Assembly (NCBI GenBank): GCA_964036045.1
Contig: OZ038393.1
Coordinates: 47,236,429-47,300,428, forward strand
Source of the DNA: Eutreptiella sp. 'Long Island Sound 2002'
Lineage: Eukaryota > Euglenozoa > Euglenophyceae > Eutreptiales > Eutreptiaceae
Direction: 5' to 3'
Length of the DNA: 64,000 bases
Below the pieces are notes generated by a model. It was not told where the DNA came from and ran no database searches. It worked only from the letters and a program-made list of their open reading frames with translations. The position numbers and the translations under genes were made by a program. The stretch's first letter is position 1, and each line of letters begins with the position of its first letter. Shown piece by piece: positions 8,109 through 19,467 of this stretch.

Positions 8109-8905
8109 AGTAAAGTTTATAGTGTTTTCAGCACTGTGTTTAGCCTCTCCTGCTGCTTGCTGTTGGTGTAGGGTTTCCTGCTGCTTGTTTTTGGAGATGA
8201 AAAGCTTTTGTTTTGATGAAATACAGCCACTCCAAGTCACTCCAGGATAGCCCAAGCCAATAGTATGCAAAGAGAAGAGGATTCAGGATCAAAGCATGAA
8301 GGGCTGCAGTGTAAACAGTGAAAGATGAAAGGATATTCACAGAAACTGCAACTCAGGTCAAATCGGTTTGCATATTCACAAAGATAGCTGAATTGTTTTG
8401 GAAAAGAGTTGGAAAACTGCCCCATGGTCACTCTCTCTCCATAGTGCCCTCTCAGGAGATGTGCACTCTTTGTTTTGGGTCCCATATGTGCTGAGGTGGC
8501 AGGGCATGTGGCGATGAGGTCACTGCCATGTCACATGGGATCTTCCTACTTCGCTAGGCTGACCAGGAATTGAACCCAGGACCTCTCAAAAAGAGGTGCC
8601 CAGCCCCCTAGGGTGCATACCACTAGGATAGCTAAGAATTCAATGAAAAACATAGATAAATTCATAGGCCCTACTTTAGGTACGTCAGTGCTCAGTCAAC
8701 TCAGGAAAAGATGAATAGCTTCACATTGAAAGGGGATTAAGGGGTCCACTCCATATCCTGATTAGGTGTTTGGTTCCATAGGTCAAAATGTGTTATCACC
8801 AGTTTTGGTTGGACCAATACTAAGATTAGAATGCATGGATGCTCAGTGCATCTCTAATACAACTAGAGTATGCCTCAAAGCAATGGAAAAGCACTTTTTC
8901 TTACT
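8109..8905 (-). repeat. 3' LTR of element B
   Basis: This direct repeat matches 18671-19467. In element orientation it begins AGTAAG and ends CTTTACT, a short inverted repeat. These AG...CT ends replace the usual TG...CA and are supported by the flanking duplication and by the adjoining PPT and PBS. A box-B-like GGTTCAATTCC lies on the minus strand at 8567-8577. Confidence 0.93.
8567..8636 (-). promoter_or_regulatory. tRNA-like (box A/box B-like) segment in the B LTR
   Basis: On the minus strand, GGTTCAATTCC (8567-8577) fits the RNA polymerase III box B consensus. About 40 nt upstream a box-A-like TAGTGGTATGC is visible. The same block is in the other LTR (box B at 19128-19138). The T-stem and acceptor stem do not pair well, so this is not a tRNA gene. 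It may be a tRNA-derived remnant or a coincidence. Confidence 0.35.
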
Positions 8906-8913
8906 CCCCCCTT
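8906..8913 (-). other. Polypurine tract of element B
   Basis: On the minus strand AAGGGGGG directly abuts the AGTAAG start of the 3' LTR. This is the expected position for plus-strand DNA priming. Confidence 0.85.
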
Positions 8914-10276
8914 GTGCGGTGGTGGCCACCACTGTCGCATTTTAGGAAAAACGGAATTTTTCTTGGCCTTTCCTTGGTTTCCACATCTACTTTAAAATAC
9001 CTACAGTTTCCCTCACACTGAAAAATGGGCGCTCACCATGGCTGGCGCTCTTTTGCTGCTTTGTATGTAACATATCCTACAGAAGACTCAGCGCTCATGG
9101 CGCTGCCGGGGCTCCTGTGGCTTGGTTGGGTTAGTATGGGAGCATGCCAAAACATGTGCATATGCATCCCTCCCTCCAAGACGCAGCGTCGACACAACCC
9201 AAACGCAAGACACAATATACACACTTGCATGGGTTCTCCTAAACCTGCTGGCGACCTGTGACCTGTCTTAGGGCGAAGGGAGTCTCGGAAAAATTAAATT
9301 TGCCCCTTGGTGGGGTCTTGGTTCTGCTCAGTCTCTCCAGGCACCTGCGTTTCGGCCCGAACACGGCCTACTCAGCGAGGCTGCGCGTGGGTATCTGCAG
9401 AGGCAGGAATGGGAGAAATATGGACGAATCCACGCAAAAACGAAGCGACGACACCAAAATCCGTCAAATGACGGCGTAGAATTTTTCTGAAACGACACAC
9501 CTGGGCAGAATCCAATTGTGCATCAGAAGCACATTTTTATAGAAATTATAGTCATCTCTGGATTTTTTAAATCCAGAAATTCATACGCATAAAATGGCGG
9601 CGCGCAGGAGCGGCTCCTAGCGAAGCGCCGGAAAATGGAGAAATAATGGAATTATAAACGTATGCCTCACGTAGTCTTGAAAATGACGAGACACACATTA
9701 ATAAATAAACATACAGATTCCACCTACACTAATAGAAGCTTCAAAAATTCAAGAATTCAAGAATGAACGAAAAGACTTCAATGAATCAGGTATAAACTAC
9801 AGGTATGTTCGTCTGGCATGCCGCATACACATTGCTCGTCTCGTGTCTCCGTGAACGAGCCTTGTAGCAGCGCTAACAAAGATAGAACGCGATAGAGGGA
9901 TTGATTAGAAAGATTGCAGATGATTAGCGGTCAGATCAGGGTGATTAGACATACACACAAGTGCATAGCAACGTTCTTCGCGTGCGCCCCTTACTTGCTC
10001 TCTCTCCCAGCGGTAGGTAAGGTGAGTAAGCCCAGGCGGGGCCACCCCCTGGTGGAGTTGTGATTGACGCGCAGATGGCAGGTTTGCCCACGATTCATGT
10101 GCATACTCGTGCATGCACACACGCATTAAAGGGTAGGCCACGCGAAGTGCGCACGGTAAACCTTGTTTAGGCTACCCAGGGGCTCCTCGGTACGTTCTTT
10201 AAGAGAACCTGAGGAGTCCCTTAACGCTTGCTTGCTTGACAAGGGTAGCTGCTTCTGCAGCGTGTTTGCGGACAGC

Positions 10277-10309
10277 GTATTATAGGTCACACTGAGAAGG
10301 GTATAATAC
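10277..10309 (-). other. Conserved hairpin II (B)
   Basis: GTATTATA and TATAATAC are separated by 17 nt. Arms are identical to those of A1, A2 and A3. Confidence 0.7.
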
Positions 10310-10532
10310 CTGGAGTGTGGCTTGGTTCCTCCGCCGCAAACGCCCTTTCATTTGCCTTTGTTTTACAGGTGGGCAGGTAGGGCGCTTGGTGCAGCAGCAT
10401 TTTTTTATGCCCTGCTAAACAAGGGCGTAGATCACACAAACAAGTAACTCCGCCTCTGCCTGTGGCAGAGCAGGGAGTCCGACTTCATCGACATCTGCGC
10501 CTTGCAAGCGAGAGCACTCCTTCCCTCCAAGC

Positions 10533-10570
10533 CCTAGCAGGGGACACGCGTTGTGGCGTCCCCTGTTAGG
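10533..10570 (-). other. Conserved hairpin I (B)
   Basis: On the minus strand CCTAACAGGGGA pairs with TCCCCTGCTAGG with one mismatch, as in A1. It lies within the most conserved noncoding block shared by A and B. Confidence 0.65.
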
Positions 10571-11154
10571 CCACAGTTGCTTAGCAGCGCTGTGTTCTCT
10601 TGTCATTTCACAGGAGGGTCGCTAGGACCCACGACACCTTCGACTTCGCAACGCCCAGTAGAGTGTGCGTGTAGGAGTGGTAGTCTTGTGTGGGGGCTAG
10701 AGCCAGTTGTCCAGTGCTCGCCCACCAGGATGGTGCCACTGTAGGGTGTGTAGGACCTGTAGTGCGTGTGTCACTGTCCCACCCGTTTCCTGCAACTTTA
10801 GCAGGGTTGGTGCGCTGTGGCAGTGGTTAGGTCAGTGTTTTGGCCACATAGCAAAACGGCGTTTTCATGCCTTCATAGCTTTTGGCCACCCCTCCCTGTA
10901 GTAGACAGATAGGTAGGGAAAACAATACCTGGATTAGCACGCTGGGTATTCCCCCAAGGTTTTGCGCCAGCACAGAAATTGGGCGCATAGGGGAGGGGAG
11001 ACCCGGGGCGTACCCCGTGGCATCAATAAGCCAACCCTCCAGGTTTAGCAAGGGCGCAGACTTGGGTATAATTAGGACACCACTTCTGCGGCTTGCTCTC
11101 TGGACCTTAGGACTAGCACACTCACACATACGCTTTGGCAGGTAAGGGTAAGGT

Positions 11155-14100
11155 TCAGTCCCTAGCTTTAGTCTTGGAGGCAAGCGTCTCAGCGAGCCTC
11201 AGCAACTCACCAAGGTTGTTCTGGGACAAGTAGTCAACCAGAACTGAGTTTAGGCGTCCCTCAAGTAGAACAAATGCAGAGAAGGGCTCCCAGGTGGCCT
11301 CTTCGACTCCAAACCCTTCCCAGAGGGTGAGGAAGCGCCAACCCTGGCGATAGCGGTGGCGTAGGACAGACTTCACCAGGTAGAAGCCCTCCTTAGCCAT
11401 CTCCTCGGCATTCATGTCGGGGAGTTCGCCTTCAACTTCCATAGGGCTGGCAGCCCCTTGTAGGTCCAGAGCGGCGATTTCCTCGTCATTCAGCTCCCAC
11501 TCCTCCCCACAGAGGTCTTCAGGATCATGGTAGCGCTTCAGGTGTTGAGCAGCGCACACCAGGGTCCCCCCTAGTCGGGGAGAACACCGCACAGTGATAC
11601 GGTGACCATCCACAGATAGAATCTTGTACGGCCCGAAGTATGGGTCATCGCTGGTAGAGCGTGGCCAGGCGGGTAGTCGACTGTGGTGCACCAGCACCCA
11701 GTCCCCCTCTTGGTAGGTGGCCGGTACTCGGTGCTTGTTCTTCTTGTTCCACTGACGCTCCCTCACTCTCTGGAGCATAGCCTTGGCCTTGTCCACCTTC
11801 GCTTGTTGCTCTTGGACCCATTCACCCACAGAAGAATGGGTGTCCTCTGGATAGGGGGCATGTAGGAACCACGCCGGGCGCCCCAGGAATAGCTCATGGG
11901 GCGAGTAGCCAGTCGCTGAACTCTCTTGGGAGTTCATCATCAAGGATATGACGGGGAGTAGTCTCACCCAGTCTCAGGTGCGTTCAGTTTTGCACCATAT
12001 CCTGACGTTCTCCTTCAGGACACGAATCTGTCGCTCACATAGGGGGTTGCTCGTGTGAGAGTAGGGAATCCCCGTAGACACCTGGACATTGAGGGATCTC
12101 AGGACCCTCTTGTACCAGCCAGTATCTGAGCGTACTCGTACGTCCTCATCGGAGTTGATCTCCTTGGGCGCCCCATAGACACAAAACCACTCCTCCAGGA
12201 GTATCTTGATAGTCTCTTCCCCGGTAATGTGCTTGGTACATGGGAACACCCTGGTAAACCTGGTCAACCCACAGGTTACCACGAGGGCGAAGTCATAGCC
12301 CCCGAACTTCGGCATCTCCGTGTAGTCCACGTATAGAACACTGTTGGCACAGTGTGGGATGGGCAGGGTCGAGTAGAGACCTCTGTCCCTGATATCCCCC
12401 GGTTTACAGGACCTGCACGGGCACTTGTCCACGATACGCTGGAGTGTCTTCCGCAGTTGGTCGTCAGTCCACGTAGTGTGGAACCACTGCTTGAACAGCC
12501 TCAGGGTACGGTCAGCACCCACATGACCGCTGGACTCATGGGTCCACTTCAGCAGCGCTGGGACTCGGTCACTAGGCACCACAATGCGGTCCTCGTGCCA
12601 GAGGTAGCTCTTGTCCCTCTTCCACTGGTCCTGGTTGACCAGGAGGGGTTCAAGGCGTCTCTCCAGGCGCTTGTAGATATCCCCAAACTCCTTCAGGTAC
12701 TCCGATTGTTGGAGTCCATCCAGGGGGCGTATCATGGTCATGTTCAGGTCCAGGTGTACGTCCATACGGCTGAACGCCTCCTTAGCCAGCGCTTCAGACC
12801 GGGCACCAATCGGGGCGTCGAAGTTGTTGCGGCTGATGTAGTCGGCGCACTCGTTCTTCACTCCCTGGATATGGTGTACCGTCAGCCGTAGTTGACTGAG
12901 GTAGGTCCACCAGCGACGTAGCTTGGCCTTCTCAGGTGGGGGGCCCTTCTGGAAACTGCGGACCGGTTCTTGGTCGCATAGCCAGACCACAGGGTTACTC
13001 CCCAACAGTCGTGCTTGTGAGGATAGCACCAGCATAGCCGCGAGCAATTCCTGCTCATAGGTGGAGTAGTTCCCCCTGGCCTGGTTCCACTTCCAGTTCC
13101 AGTGGCCCAGAGGTACTAGGACCCACTTGTCGTCAGGGTAGCTGTGCTTGAGGGTTCCATCTCGGTTGAGTCCTTCCGTCCCCCATTGGTAAATGGCCGA
13201 GTCAAACTCCTCCTTCTCCAGTGCTTGCCATTGGAACAACGTTCCACCACCGCCCACATTGCTGGCGTCGGTCACCAGGATAATCTCCCCTTGTGCCCTA
13301 GGCACGCCCAAGCATTTAGCGTTGGCTACCTTGTCTTTGAGCTCGTCAAACGCTTGTTGCTCTTGTGGGCCCCAGCGCCAAGTAGTACTCTGCTTGATCA
13401 AGTCCGTTAGAACGGCGCTGGTGTAGGTGAAGTTCTTGATGTGGCGGCGATAGAAGTTGCACGCCCCAATGAAACTGCGTACATCATGAAGTCCTTTCTT
13501 GGGGTCTTCGTGTCGTACCTTGGCATCCATCAGGGGTTTGGCCTTAGAGGCCGCTGGGGTCCACCACCCATAGCCAACGTCAAACCCCAGGTACTGCATG
13601 GTCTCCTGCATGAACTCACACTTCTCCAGCTTGAGTCGTGTGTGGTTCTCCTGGCAGACCGCAAAGAACTCACCCAAGAGGATTAGGTGATCCTCCTGGG
13701 TATTGGTCCCAAGGCATACATCGTCGATGTGAGCCTCCATCTGAGCACCACGGGATATGAGCTCCTGCACCTTAGGTTTCCTTCGTAGGATGGACAAGAT
13801 CTTGTTCATCAGCTCTTGGAATAGAGCGGGTGCGTTAGCCACGCCAAACGGCATGACCTTCCACTTGAACACCCTCCCCTGAGGGGTGATGAAGGCCAGT
13901 AGTTCCTGTGCGTTGGGCGTCAGGTCCACTTGCCAGAATCCGCTTCGCTTGTCCATCTTGGTCTTGTAGCGGCAGGAGGCTATCTTCTCCAGGGTAGACT
14001 CCATATTGGGAATGGACCCTGAGTGGTTCAACGTCTTCTTGTTCAGCTCTCCATAGTCCACTACCAGCCGTTTGGCTGTAGACCCAGGTTTAGCCACCAG

Positions 14101-16083
14101 AAAACAGGGGCTGCAGTGTAGGGGGTAGTCCCCGTCCTTGTACTCCAGGACTAGGCAGGCGTCGATACATTCTTGTATCTGTCGCTCGATCTCGTCGGCC
14201 TGCTCTTTAGGAGCTGAATAGGGTCTCCTCCGGATCTTGTGACCCACGAACTCGGGTTTCAGCTTGAGGTCCATCTGTACCAGCTTGTCACATGAGGCTG
14301 GAGGGGGTAGTTCTCCGAACACCTCCAGATAGGTCCTCATAAGCTTCTGTACCCGCGGGTCCAATACCTTGATCTTGTCCTCCATGTCCTCGTCGGAGTG
14401 TAAGTTGCTTGCCCCTTGAATAGACGTCGGGAGGTGGTCCTCCACCGACTCTTCGCCCGCAGTAGCATCCTTCAGCCCTTGGTAGGCATATTGAAGGTCT
14501 TGCTTAACCATCTCCGGTGGACGATGGCAACATAGGCAAGCTCGAGGGGGTTCACATACACATTCCTCCGAGAGGTCGTCCTCCTCTGGGGTCCTCACAT
14601 GGGCACCCCACACGCTCTTCATGAGCTTAAGATCTACCTCCCTTTGCCAGGTGGTGATCTTCTGTTCGAGGTCCTCCTTCAATTTGGATAGGTCTCCCAT
14701 ACGTCCTTGCTTCAATGGCCATGAGCTGCGGGTAGGCTTCGTGTAGCATAGCTTTTTCGCCGCCAACTTCCTCTTGGAATCCACATACTCCCTGAGCCTG
14801 GATCCAGGGTCCAGCTCCTCATCCACGGGGTCTTCCACCCTCATGGAGAGTAGGGGTTTCAGTGGGGCGACGTACTCGGCGTTATCCACTTCCTCCACAC
14901 AGGTCTGCACGAAGAAGGCGTCGTGCTCAGTTTCGTCATCTGAGTGGATAGAGCTAGGTAGCTCAGATAGTCCACACTCAGAGACTCCATCAGGTACAGG
15001 TACATGGCAGGGTGAGTTGGGGGCGTTGGTGTTGGTCAGGACGTACTCATCTCCTCCGGGTGTAGTCTCAACAGCATCTTGAGGTCGTAGGCGATCCTTC
15101 AAGTCACCCAAGGCGAGTCCATCGCTTTCTCGTTGTATAGCCTGGACCAGAGTCGGGTCCAGGTCCTCCCAGGGAATGGAGGTAAGACCTCCGTCCACCA
15201 CGCTTAGTATACTCCCCCATCCGGGCTTCCCAATGGGCGACTTGCGTCCCAGAGGCACGTAGATGGCCTCATCAGGTAACCGCACAGAGCTGATAGTCAG
15301 CTTGTCCAGGAGGTTTTGCCAGTACTCATTGCCCCCATGGGCTCCCCAATCGGGGGAACACAGGACCATACGGGAACGTTCCAAGGCCACCTTGGTCAGC
15401 ACCTTCCCCAGTTCACTGAACCTGGGGTTCCCGTAGGCCATCCCTAAAGAGGGCCAGTAAAATTTGTAGCTGCAGTTCTTCCCCTTGCTGCAGTATAGTA
15501 CCAGTACATGCTGCTTGTCGCTGGCGAACAGCTCCACACTTAGGTCTTCTCGAGAGTAACCCAACTCCTTCAGACCTTGGTCTAGGACTTCCCCCAATAG
15601 TTGATAGTCCTCAGTTTTGGAGGCCGCCATCATGTTCGAGGGCTCCTCCTTTGATAGTCTCAGGTAACTCGAGGTATGTTCCAACTGCTCCAGTGGCACA
15701 GACTCTCTGCCACTGCCGTGGTCCACGTACAGGAGGTAGGGCGCTTGCAGCGTCAGGGATTGTATCTGGGAGTGCTGCACGAAGAAGTCAGTACCCAGTA
15801 CAAAGTCGAAGGCCTCAGTGTCCATCACATAGAACCGATGGGCGATAGTTCGAGAGCCCATAGGTACCTCCTCTTCACAGTCCCCACAGCTGTGCACCAC
15901 ATGTCCATCCCCCATGCGTATAGCGGCGGTGGTCATGGTGTTCTTCAGGCTCCCACAAGGTAAAATTTTCTTGGCCACTATAGATATTGTGGCGCCAGTA
16001 TCCAGTACCCCCAGGTATTCACGTCCCCCTAGTCGGATACGTACCCAAAACACCAGGTCTTGGGTGCCACCAGAGCTTCCCCG
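11155..16083 (-). pseudogene. pol: Pol of element B, nearly intact with one internal stop
   Basis: The frame runs from the gag stop at 16084 to 11155, broken only by TGA at 11974-11976. Across that codon the frame resumes unchanged (ERT-stop-DWVRL, where A has ERAKDWVRL). Protease: VLDTGATIS near the start. Methyltransferase-like domain: ELFAS, then NPRF where A1 has NPPF, then SPDWG. Reverse transcriptase: VDYGELNKK, and HIDD at the active site. RNase H: VTDASNVGGGG. Integrase: HHCC with all ligands present (final CRSC), catalytic D, D and E (VDYTE, NSDED, CERQ). A C-terminal chromodomain (TLWEGFG, ATWEP) follows. No ATG lies at its start, so it depends on readthrough of the gag TGA. The single lesion suggests recent loss. 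Confidence 0.9.
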
Positions 16084-16092
16084 TCAGAACTC
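16075..16092 (-). promoter_or_regulatory. Candidate opal readthrough site between gag and pol (B)
   Basis: The gag stop at 16084-16086 reads TGA followed by CGG on the minus strand, and pol continues in the same frame (GSSGGTQDLVFW). UGA-CGG is a known leaky context, used for replicase readthrough in tobraviruses and some related plant viruses. Position and downstream protein sequence match the TAG site of A. Readthrough itself is inferred. Confidence 0.68.
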
Positions 16093-17408
16093 CGCGGGAC
16101 AGGTCACCTCGAACCCCTTGTTCCGCAATTTGCGGGCCATCCTCATGAAACGGCTCCTCTTCTTAGCGTTGCCGTCATCACCACCTTCATGCTCACGCTT
16201 GGCTCCTTGTTCTTGCTGGGCCTGCGTCTGTGAGCGTGTGGTAGGACCAGACTGCCCTCCAGAGGGCTCGGAGTTCCCCCCTGGATTAGGGTTGGGGTTG
16301 CCTCCGTTCTTGTCCTTGATCTTGTTGTCGGGCTGGCGGTTAGCGCCTCCTCCTCGTCCACCTTGACCCTTGTCTTGACCACCTTGACCACGTCCTTTCG
16401 ACTTGCCCTTGCCGGAGTCGTTGCCTTTGGCCTTGCCTCCACCTTTGCCTGAGCCTTTGCCAGGATCTTCCCCCTTAAGCTTCGCCGATAGGCGTTGCTT
16501 ATGGTAGCACTCATCCTCGTAGTGCTTCCGCTTACCGCAGAATGCACACGTGATGGTGCAGCGGTAATGATCCGGCAGCTTCGCTTTGGCGCCGGTGTTC
16601 TTCTCCTGCTACTTCCCCTGGACGACGAAGCAGTCTCGCTGCTCGCAGTCAGAGGCGTGCTGCAGGTGGCCCTGCTCATCTCTGGCATCACACCAGAATA
16701 GCTCCTTCACGTTCTCCATGGTACGGGCGTGGGCGTGTTTGGGGGTAGTCCCCTGCCCAGGTCGGGACCCTTGGTACCCTTTGGCTCCAGAACCTCCACC
16801 ACCAGGACGGTAGTTGTTCAAGTGCTGGTCGCTCTCCTTCTCCAGCGCCATCTCCAGGAGCAGCACGCATAGATCCTCGTACCGGAGGGATCTAGCCTTG
16901 CGCTCAGCCGTCAAACGGCACTCGTCCCATAGCTCTCGGGGGAGCTTGGCTCACAACCAGAACAGCAGGTCGTCGCTGCTGTAGGAACCGGGCGTCAGTC
17001 GTCCAGCCCAGTGATCCAGGTCAGCCAACAGCTCGGAGACCCTGCCAGGTTTGGGGTTGTTGGGCAGCACGGGCAGGTTCTGGATCTCGGCCCTGATGGA
17101 GAGGTCGGTCTCGTAGGTCGGGTACTGCCTCTCCAGGGCAACCAACACATCGGCGAAGGTGGCGGAGTTAGTCACGATCTGCCTGACCTGCTTCTCCAGG
17201 TACTTGGTCTTGCAGCACTGCAGGAGCAGATCGCACTTCACTCGCCCACTCGCGTGGGTTTGGCCGGTCAGTCGTGGGAACCGGCCAAAGTTCTCAGCGA
17301 ACTCGCTGAGGTCCTTGCCTGTGAACTCAGGCAGGTTCACCACTATCTTGGAGGTGGCAATAGCCTTCGCCTCCTGAGCTCGGCGTCCTCCAGGGCGTCG
17401 GGTCTCCT

Positions 17409-17431
17409 TCTTCTTCTTCTTCTTCTTCTTA
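17409..17431 (-). repeat. Trinucleotide run encoding poly-Lys in B Gag
   Basis: A CTT run on the plus strand encodes about eight lysines in Gag. It lies between an Asp/Pro/Glu-rich stretch and the capsid-like part. Confidence 0.8.
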
Positions 17432-17970
17432 CCCTTGGGGTCCTCGGGGTCCTCAGGGTCCTCGTCATCTGAGGGCGAAGAAGAATCCATCGACGGCGGC
17501 TCGTCATCACAGGGGTCTCCGCCAAGATCACTAGAGCCATAAGGCTCTACGTCCACCATAGCCCTGGAGGCTGTCAGCCCCAGCTGGGCCAGCTCGGCCC
17601 TCGTCGAGTTCGTCACGTGGCTGTAGGGCGGCTGGGCCGTTCTCGGGACGAATGGACTGCTCGGTATTGCTGCAGGAGTCGGCATCGGTCGGGTCCTCAG
17701 GCTCCCCAGGGTTTTTGTCAACCCTGCCGCCAGGTGGTTAGCCTGTACTCCGTGGGGTGACATTCCCACCGTCGTAGGTGACGCATGGGACGGGATCATC
17801 AGGGGCTCCAGTTTCTCCCTGATCTCTTGCCTGAGGTCGCCCATGATTTTTGAAGTGGCTCCTCGGAGCACCTCGTTGATCTCCGACCGCGTCAGGGACC
17901 TGTTGGAGGATCTTCCCGATCCTCTACTCCTGCCTCCCAGAGACTCTGGTCCTCTCCTCAACCCACTCAA

Positions 17971-18008
17971 GGGTGCATACCCAGGTGCATACCCAGGAGC
18001 ATACCCAG
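17971..18008 (-). repeat. Three 12-bp tandem units in B gag (PGYA repeats)
   Basis: The word GCATACCCAGG recurs three times in tandem, encoding PGYA-type units. Repeat slippage near here may have caused the frameshift just upstream. Confidence 0.75.
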
Positions 18009-18659
18009 GAACATCCATATAGGTTCCAGTGGCGTGGAGTGGATGGGGATTTTTTGCACTGAACGGCGCCTTTTGTGGCTGGCCAGGCCTGGAGTGGATG
18101 GGGATAGTCAGCCGCATACCATCGCGGCGCAGAGCTGGAAGCCACCGGCTCACTGGCAGTAGTTGCCTCATGGAGCGCAGTGGTAGGTGGGCCCATACCA
18201 TAGGCGGGGTAGGGAGGCATGACAGTAAAGCCTGTGCCCTCTGCCATAGGCGGGTTGGTTGTGGAAGTGGATGTTGCTGCGGCTGGGAGTGTGGTGGTTA
18301 TGGGAGAGGGTGATGCGTGGAGGCCAGAAGCGCTTGGTGCGCCTTCGAAGGTAGGGTCATGCGTCGGGTCTTGCCCTTGTTCCTCTCCTTCGTCTGCTCC
18401 TTCTCCAGCATCCTTCTCGCTCTCGTTCTCTCTCTTCCCCTTCACAGGCTGAGGCTCAGAGACCACTTCCTCGACCGACAGGGCCCCGAAGGCCGTCTGG
18501 AGGCCATCCAGGGAGTCCTCCGCCGTATCCACTGGCCCATGTAAGGGCTCCGCCGAAGGTACAGCGCCAGACGCCGGCCTTGCCGGTGCCTCAGGCGCTG
18601 GCGCTGTCTTCACGTCGGCGTCCACACTTTCTGAGTGTCTATTTTTTTTCGCCCTTCAT

Positions 18660-18671
18660 GCTCTGCTACCA
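18660..18671 (-). other. Primer-binding site of element B (initiator tRNA-Met)
   Basis: On the minus strand TGGTAGCAGAGC starts at the last base of the 5' LTR. Eleven bases are complementary to the 3' end of initiator tRNA-Met of the non-plant type (CUCUGCUACCA). It overlaps the LTR by one nucleotide. Confidence 0.85.
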
Positions 18672-19467
18672 GTAAAGTTTATAGTGTTTTCAGCACTGTG
18701 TTTTGCCTCTCCTGCTGCTTGCTGTTGGTGTAGGGTTTCCTGCTGCTTGTTTTTGGAGATGAAAAGCTTTTGTTTTGATGAAATACAGCCACTCCAAGTC
18801 ACTCCAGGATAGCCCAAGCCAATAGTATGCAAAGAGAAGAGGATTCAGGATCAAAGCATGAAGGGCTGCAGTGTAAACAGTGAAAGATGAAAGGATATTC
18901 ACAGAAACTGCAACTCAGGTCAAATCGGTTTGCATATTCACAAAGATAGCTGAATTGTTTTGGAAAAGAGTTGGAAAACTGCCCCATGGTCACTCTCTCT
19001 CCATAGTGCCATCTCAGGAGATGTGCACTCTTTGTTTTGGGTCCCATATGTGCTGAGGTGGCAGGGCATGTGGCGATGAGGTCACTGCCATGTCACATCG
19101 GATCTTCCTACTTAGCTAGGCTGACCAGGAATTGAACCCAGGACCTCTCAAAAAGAGGTGCCCAGCCCCCTAGGGTGCATACCACTAGGATAGCTAAGAA
19201 TTCATGGAAAAACATAGATAAATTCATAGGCTCTACTTTAGGTATGTCAGTGCTCAGTCAACTCAGGAAAAGAAGAATAGCTTCACATTGAAAGGGGATT
19301 AAGGGGTCCACTCCATATCCTGATTAGGTGTTTGGTTCCATAGGTCAAAATGTGTTATCACCAGTTTTGGTTGGACCAATACGAAGATTAAAATGCATGG
19401 ATGCTCAGTGCATCTCTAATACAACTAGAGTATGCCTCAAGGCAATGGCAAAGCACTTTTTCTTACT
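18671..19467 (-). repeat. 5' LTR of element B
   Basis: This 797-bp direct repeat of 8109-8905 differs at about a dozen positions. It should carry the promoter for B, transcribed leftwards. It ends at the CCGAG duplication (19468-19472). Confidence 0.93.

Larger units (their letters stand above)
8914..11154 (-). other. Long 3' noncoding region of element B
   Basis: About 2.2 kb lie between the end of pol and the PPT, with no credible frame. Part of it (about 10130-11000, reverse complement) matches the 3' noncoding region of A, including both hairpins and a block around 10965-10990. The stretch 8914-10130 shows no clear relation to other parts of the window. Such a long spacer between pol and the 3' LTR is unusual for chromodomain Ty3/gypsy elements. 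Confidence 0.75.
16084..18625 (-). pseudogene. gag: Gag of element B, disrupted
   Basis: Gag starts at an ATG at 18625, only about 35 nt past the primer-binding site, and ends at TGA 16084. The N-terminal ~200 residues are Ala/Pro/Glu-rich and end in tandem PGYA units. A capsid-like segment follows (VNLPEF...LTGQ...YETDLS), matching A2 Gag. Then come a Gly-rich region, the zinc knuckle CAFCGKRKHYEDEC at ~16540, and a Lys/Gly-rich tail. Three lesions are visible: a frameshift near 18010-18060, TGA at 16951-16953 and TAG at 16609-16611. Homology continues in frame after both stops. At those codons A2 has Met or a sense codon, so they are mutations and not a shared signal. Confidence 0.85.
8109..19467 (-). 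mobile_element. Element B, complete Ty3/gypsy retrotransposon (minus strand)
   Basis: This 11.36-kb element has direct 797-bp LTRs at both ends, a 5-bp CCGAG duplication, an iMet primer-binding site and a polypurine tract. Read on the minus strand the order is 5' LTR (18671-19467), PBS, gag (18625-16084), pol (16083-11155), a 2.2-kb 3' noncoding region, PPT, and 3' LTR (8109-8905). Its proteins are related to those of A at moderate identity: same HIDD motif, same methyltransferase-like domain, same chromodomain. The LTRs differ at about a dozen sites by eye (under 2 percent), so insertion is fairly recent. Gag has several lesions and pol has one stop, so it is probably not autonomous now. Confidence 0.95.

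Noticed and set aside
8109-8905. An ~800-bp repeat with box-B-like sequence, present twice, first looked like a SINE
   Set aside because: Both copies sit at the two ends of element B, next to a PPT and a PBS and inside a CCGAG duplication, so they are LTRs.
12352-12891. A 179-codon plus-strand frame
   Set aside because: It is opposite the B integrase coding sequence and lacks any domain.
16609-16953. Reassigned stop codons, because TGA and TAG interrupt B gag in frame and TAA interrupts A2 gag
   Set aside because: All three stop codons are involved and they fall at positions where the sister copy has sense codons, so they are independent mutations.
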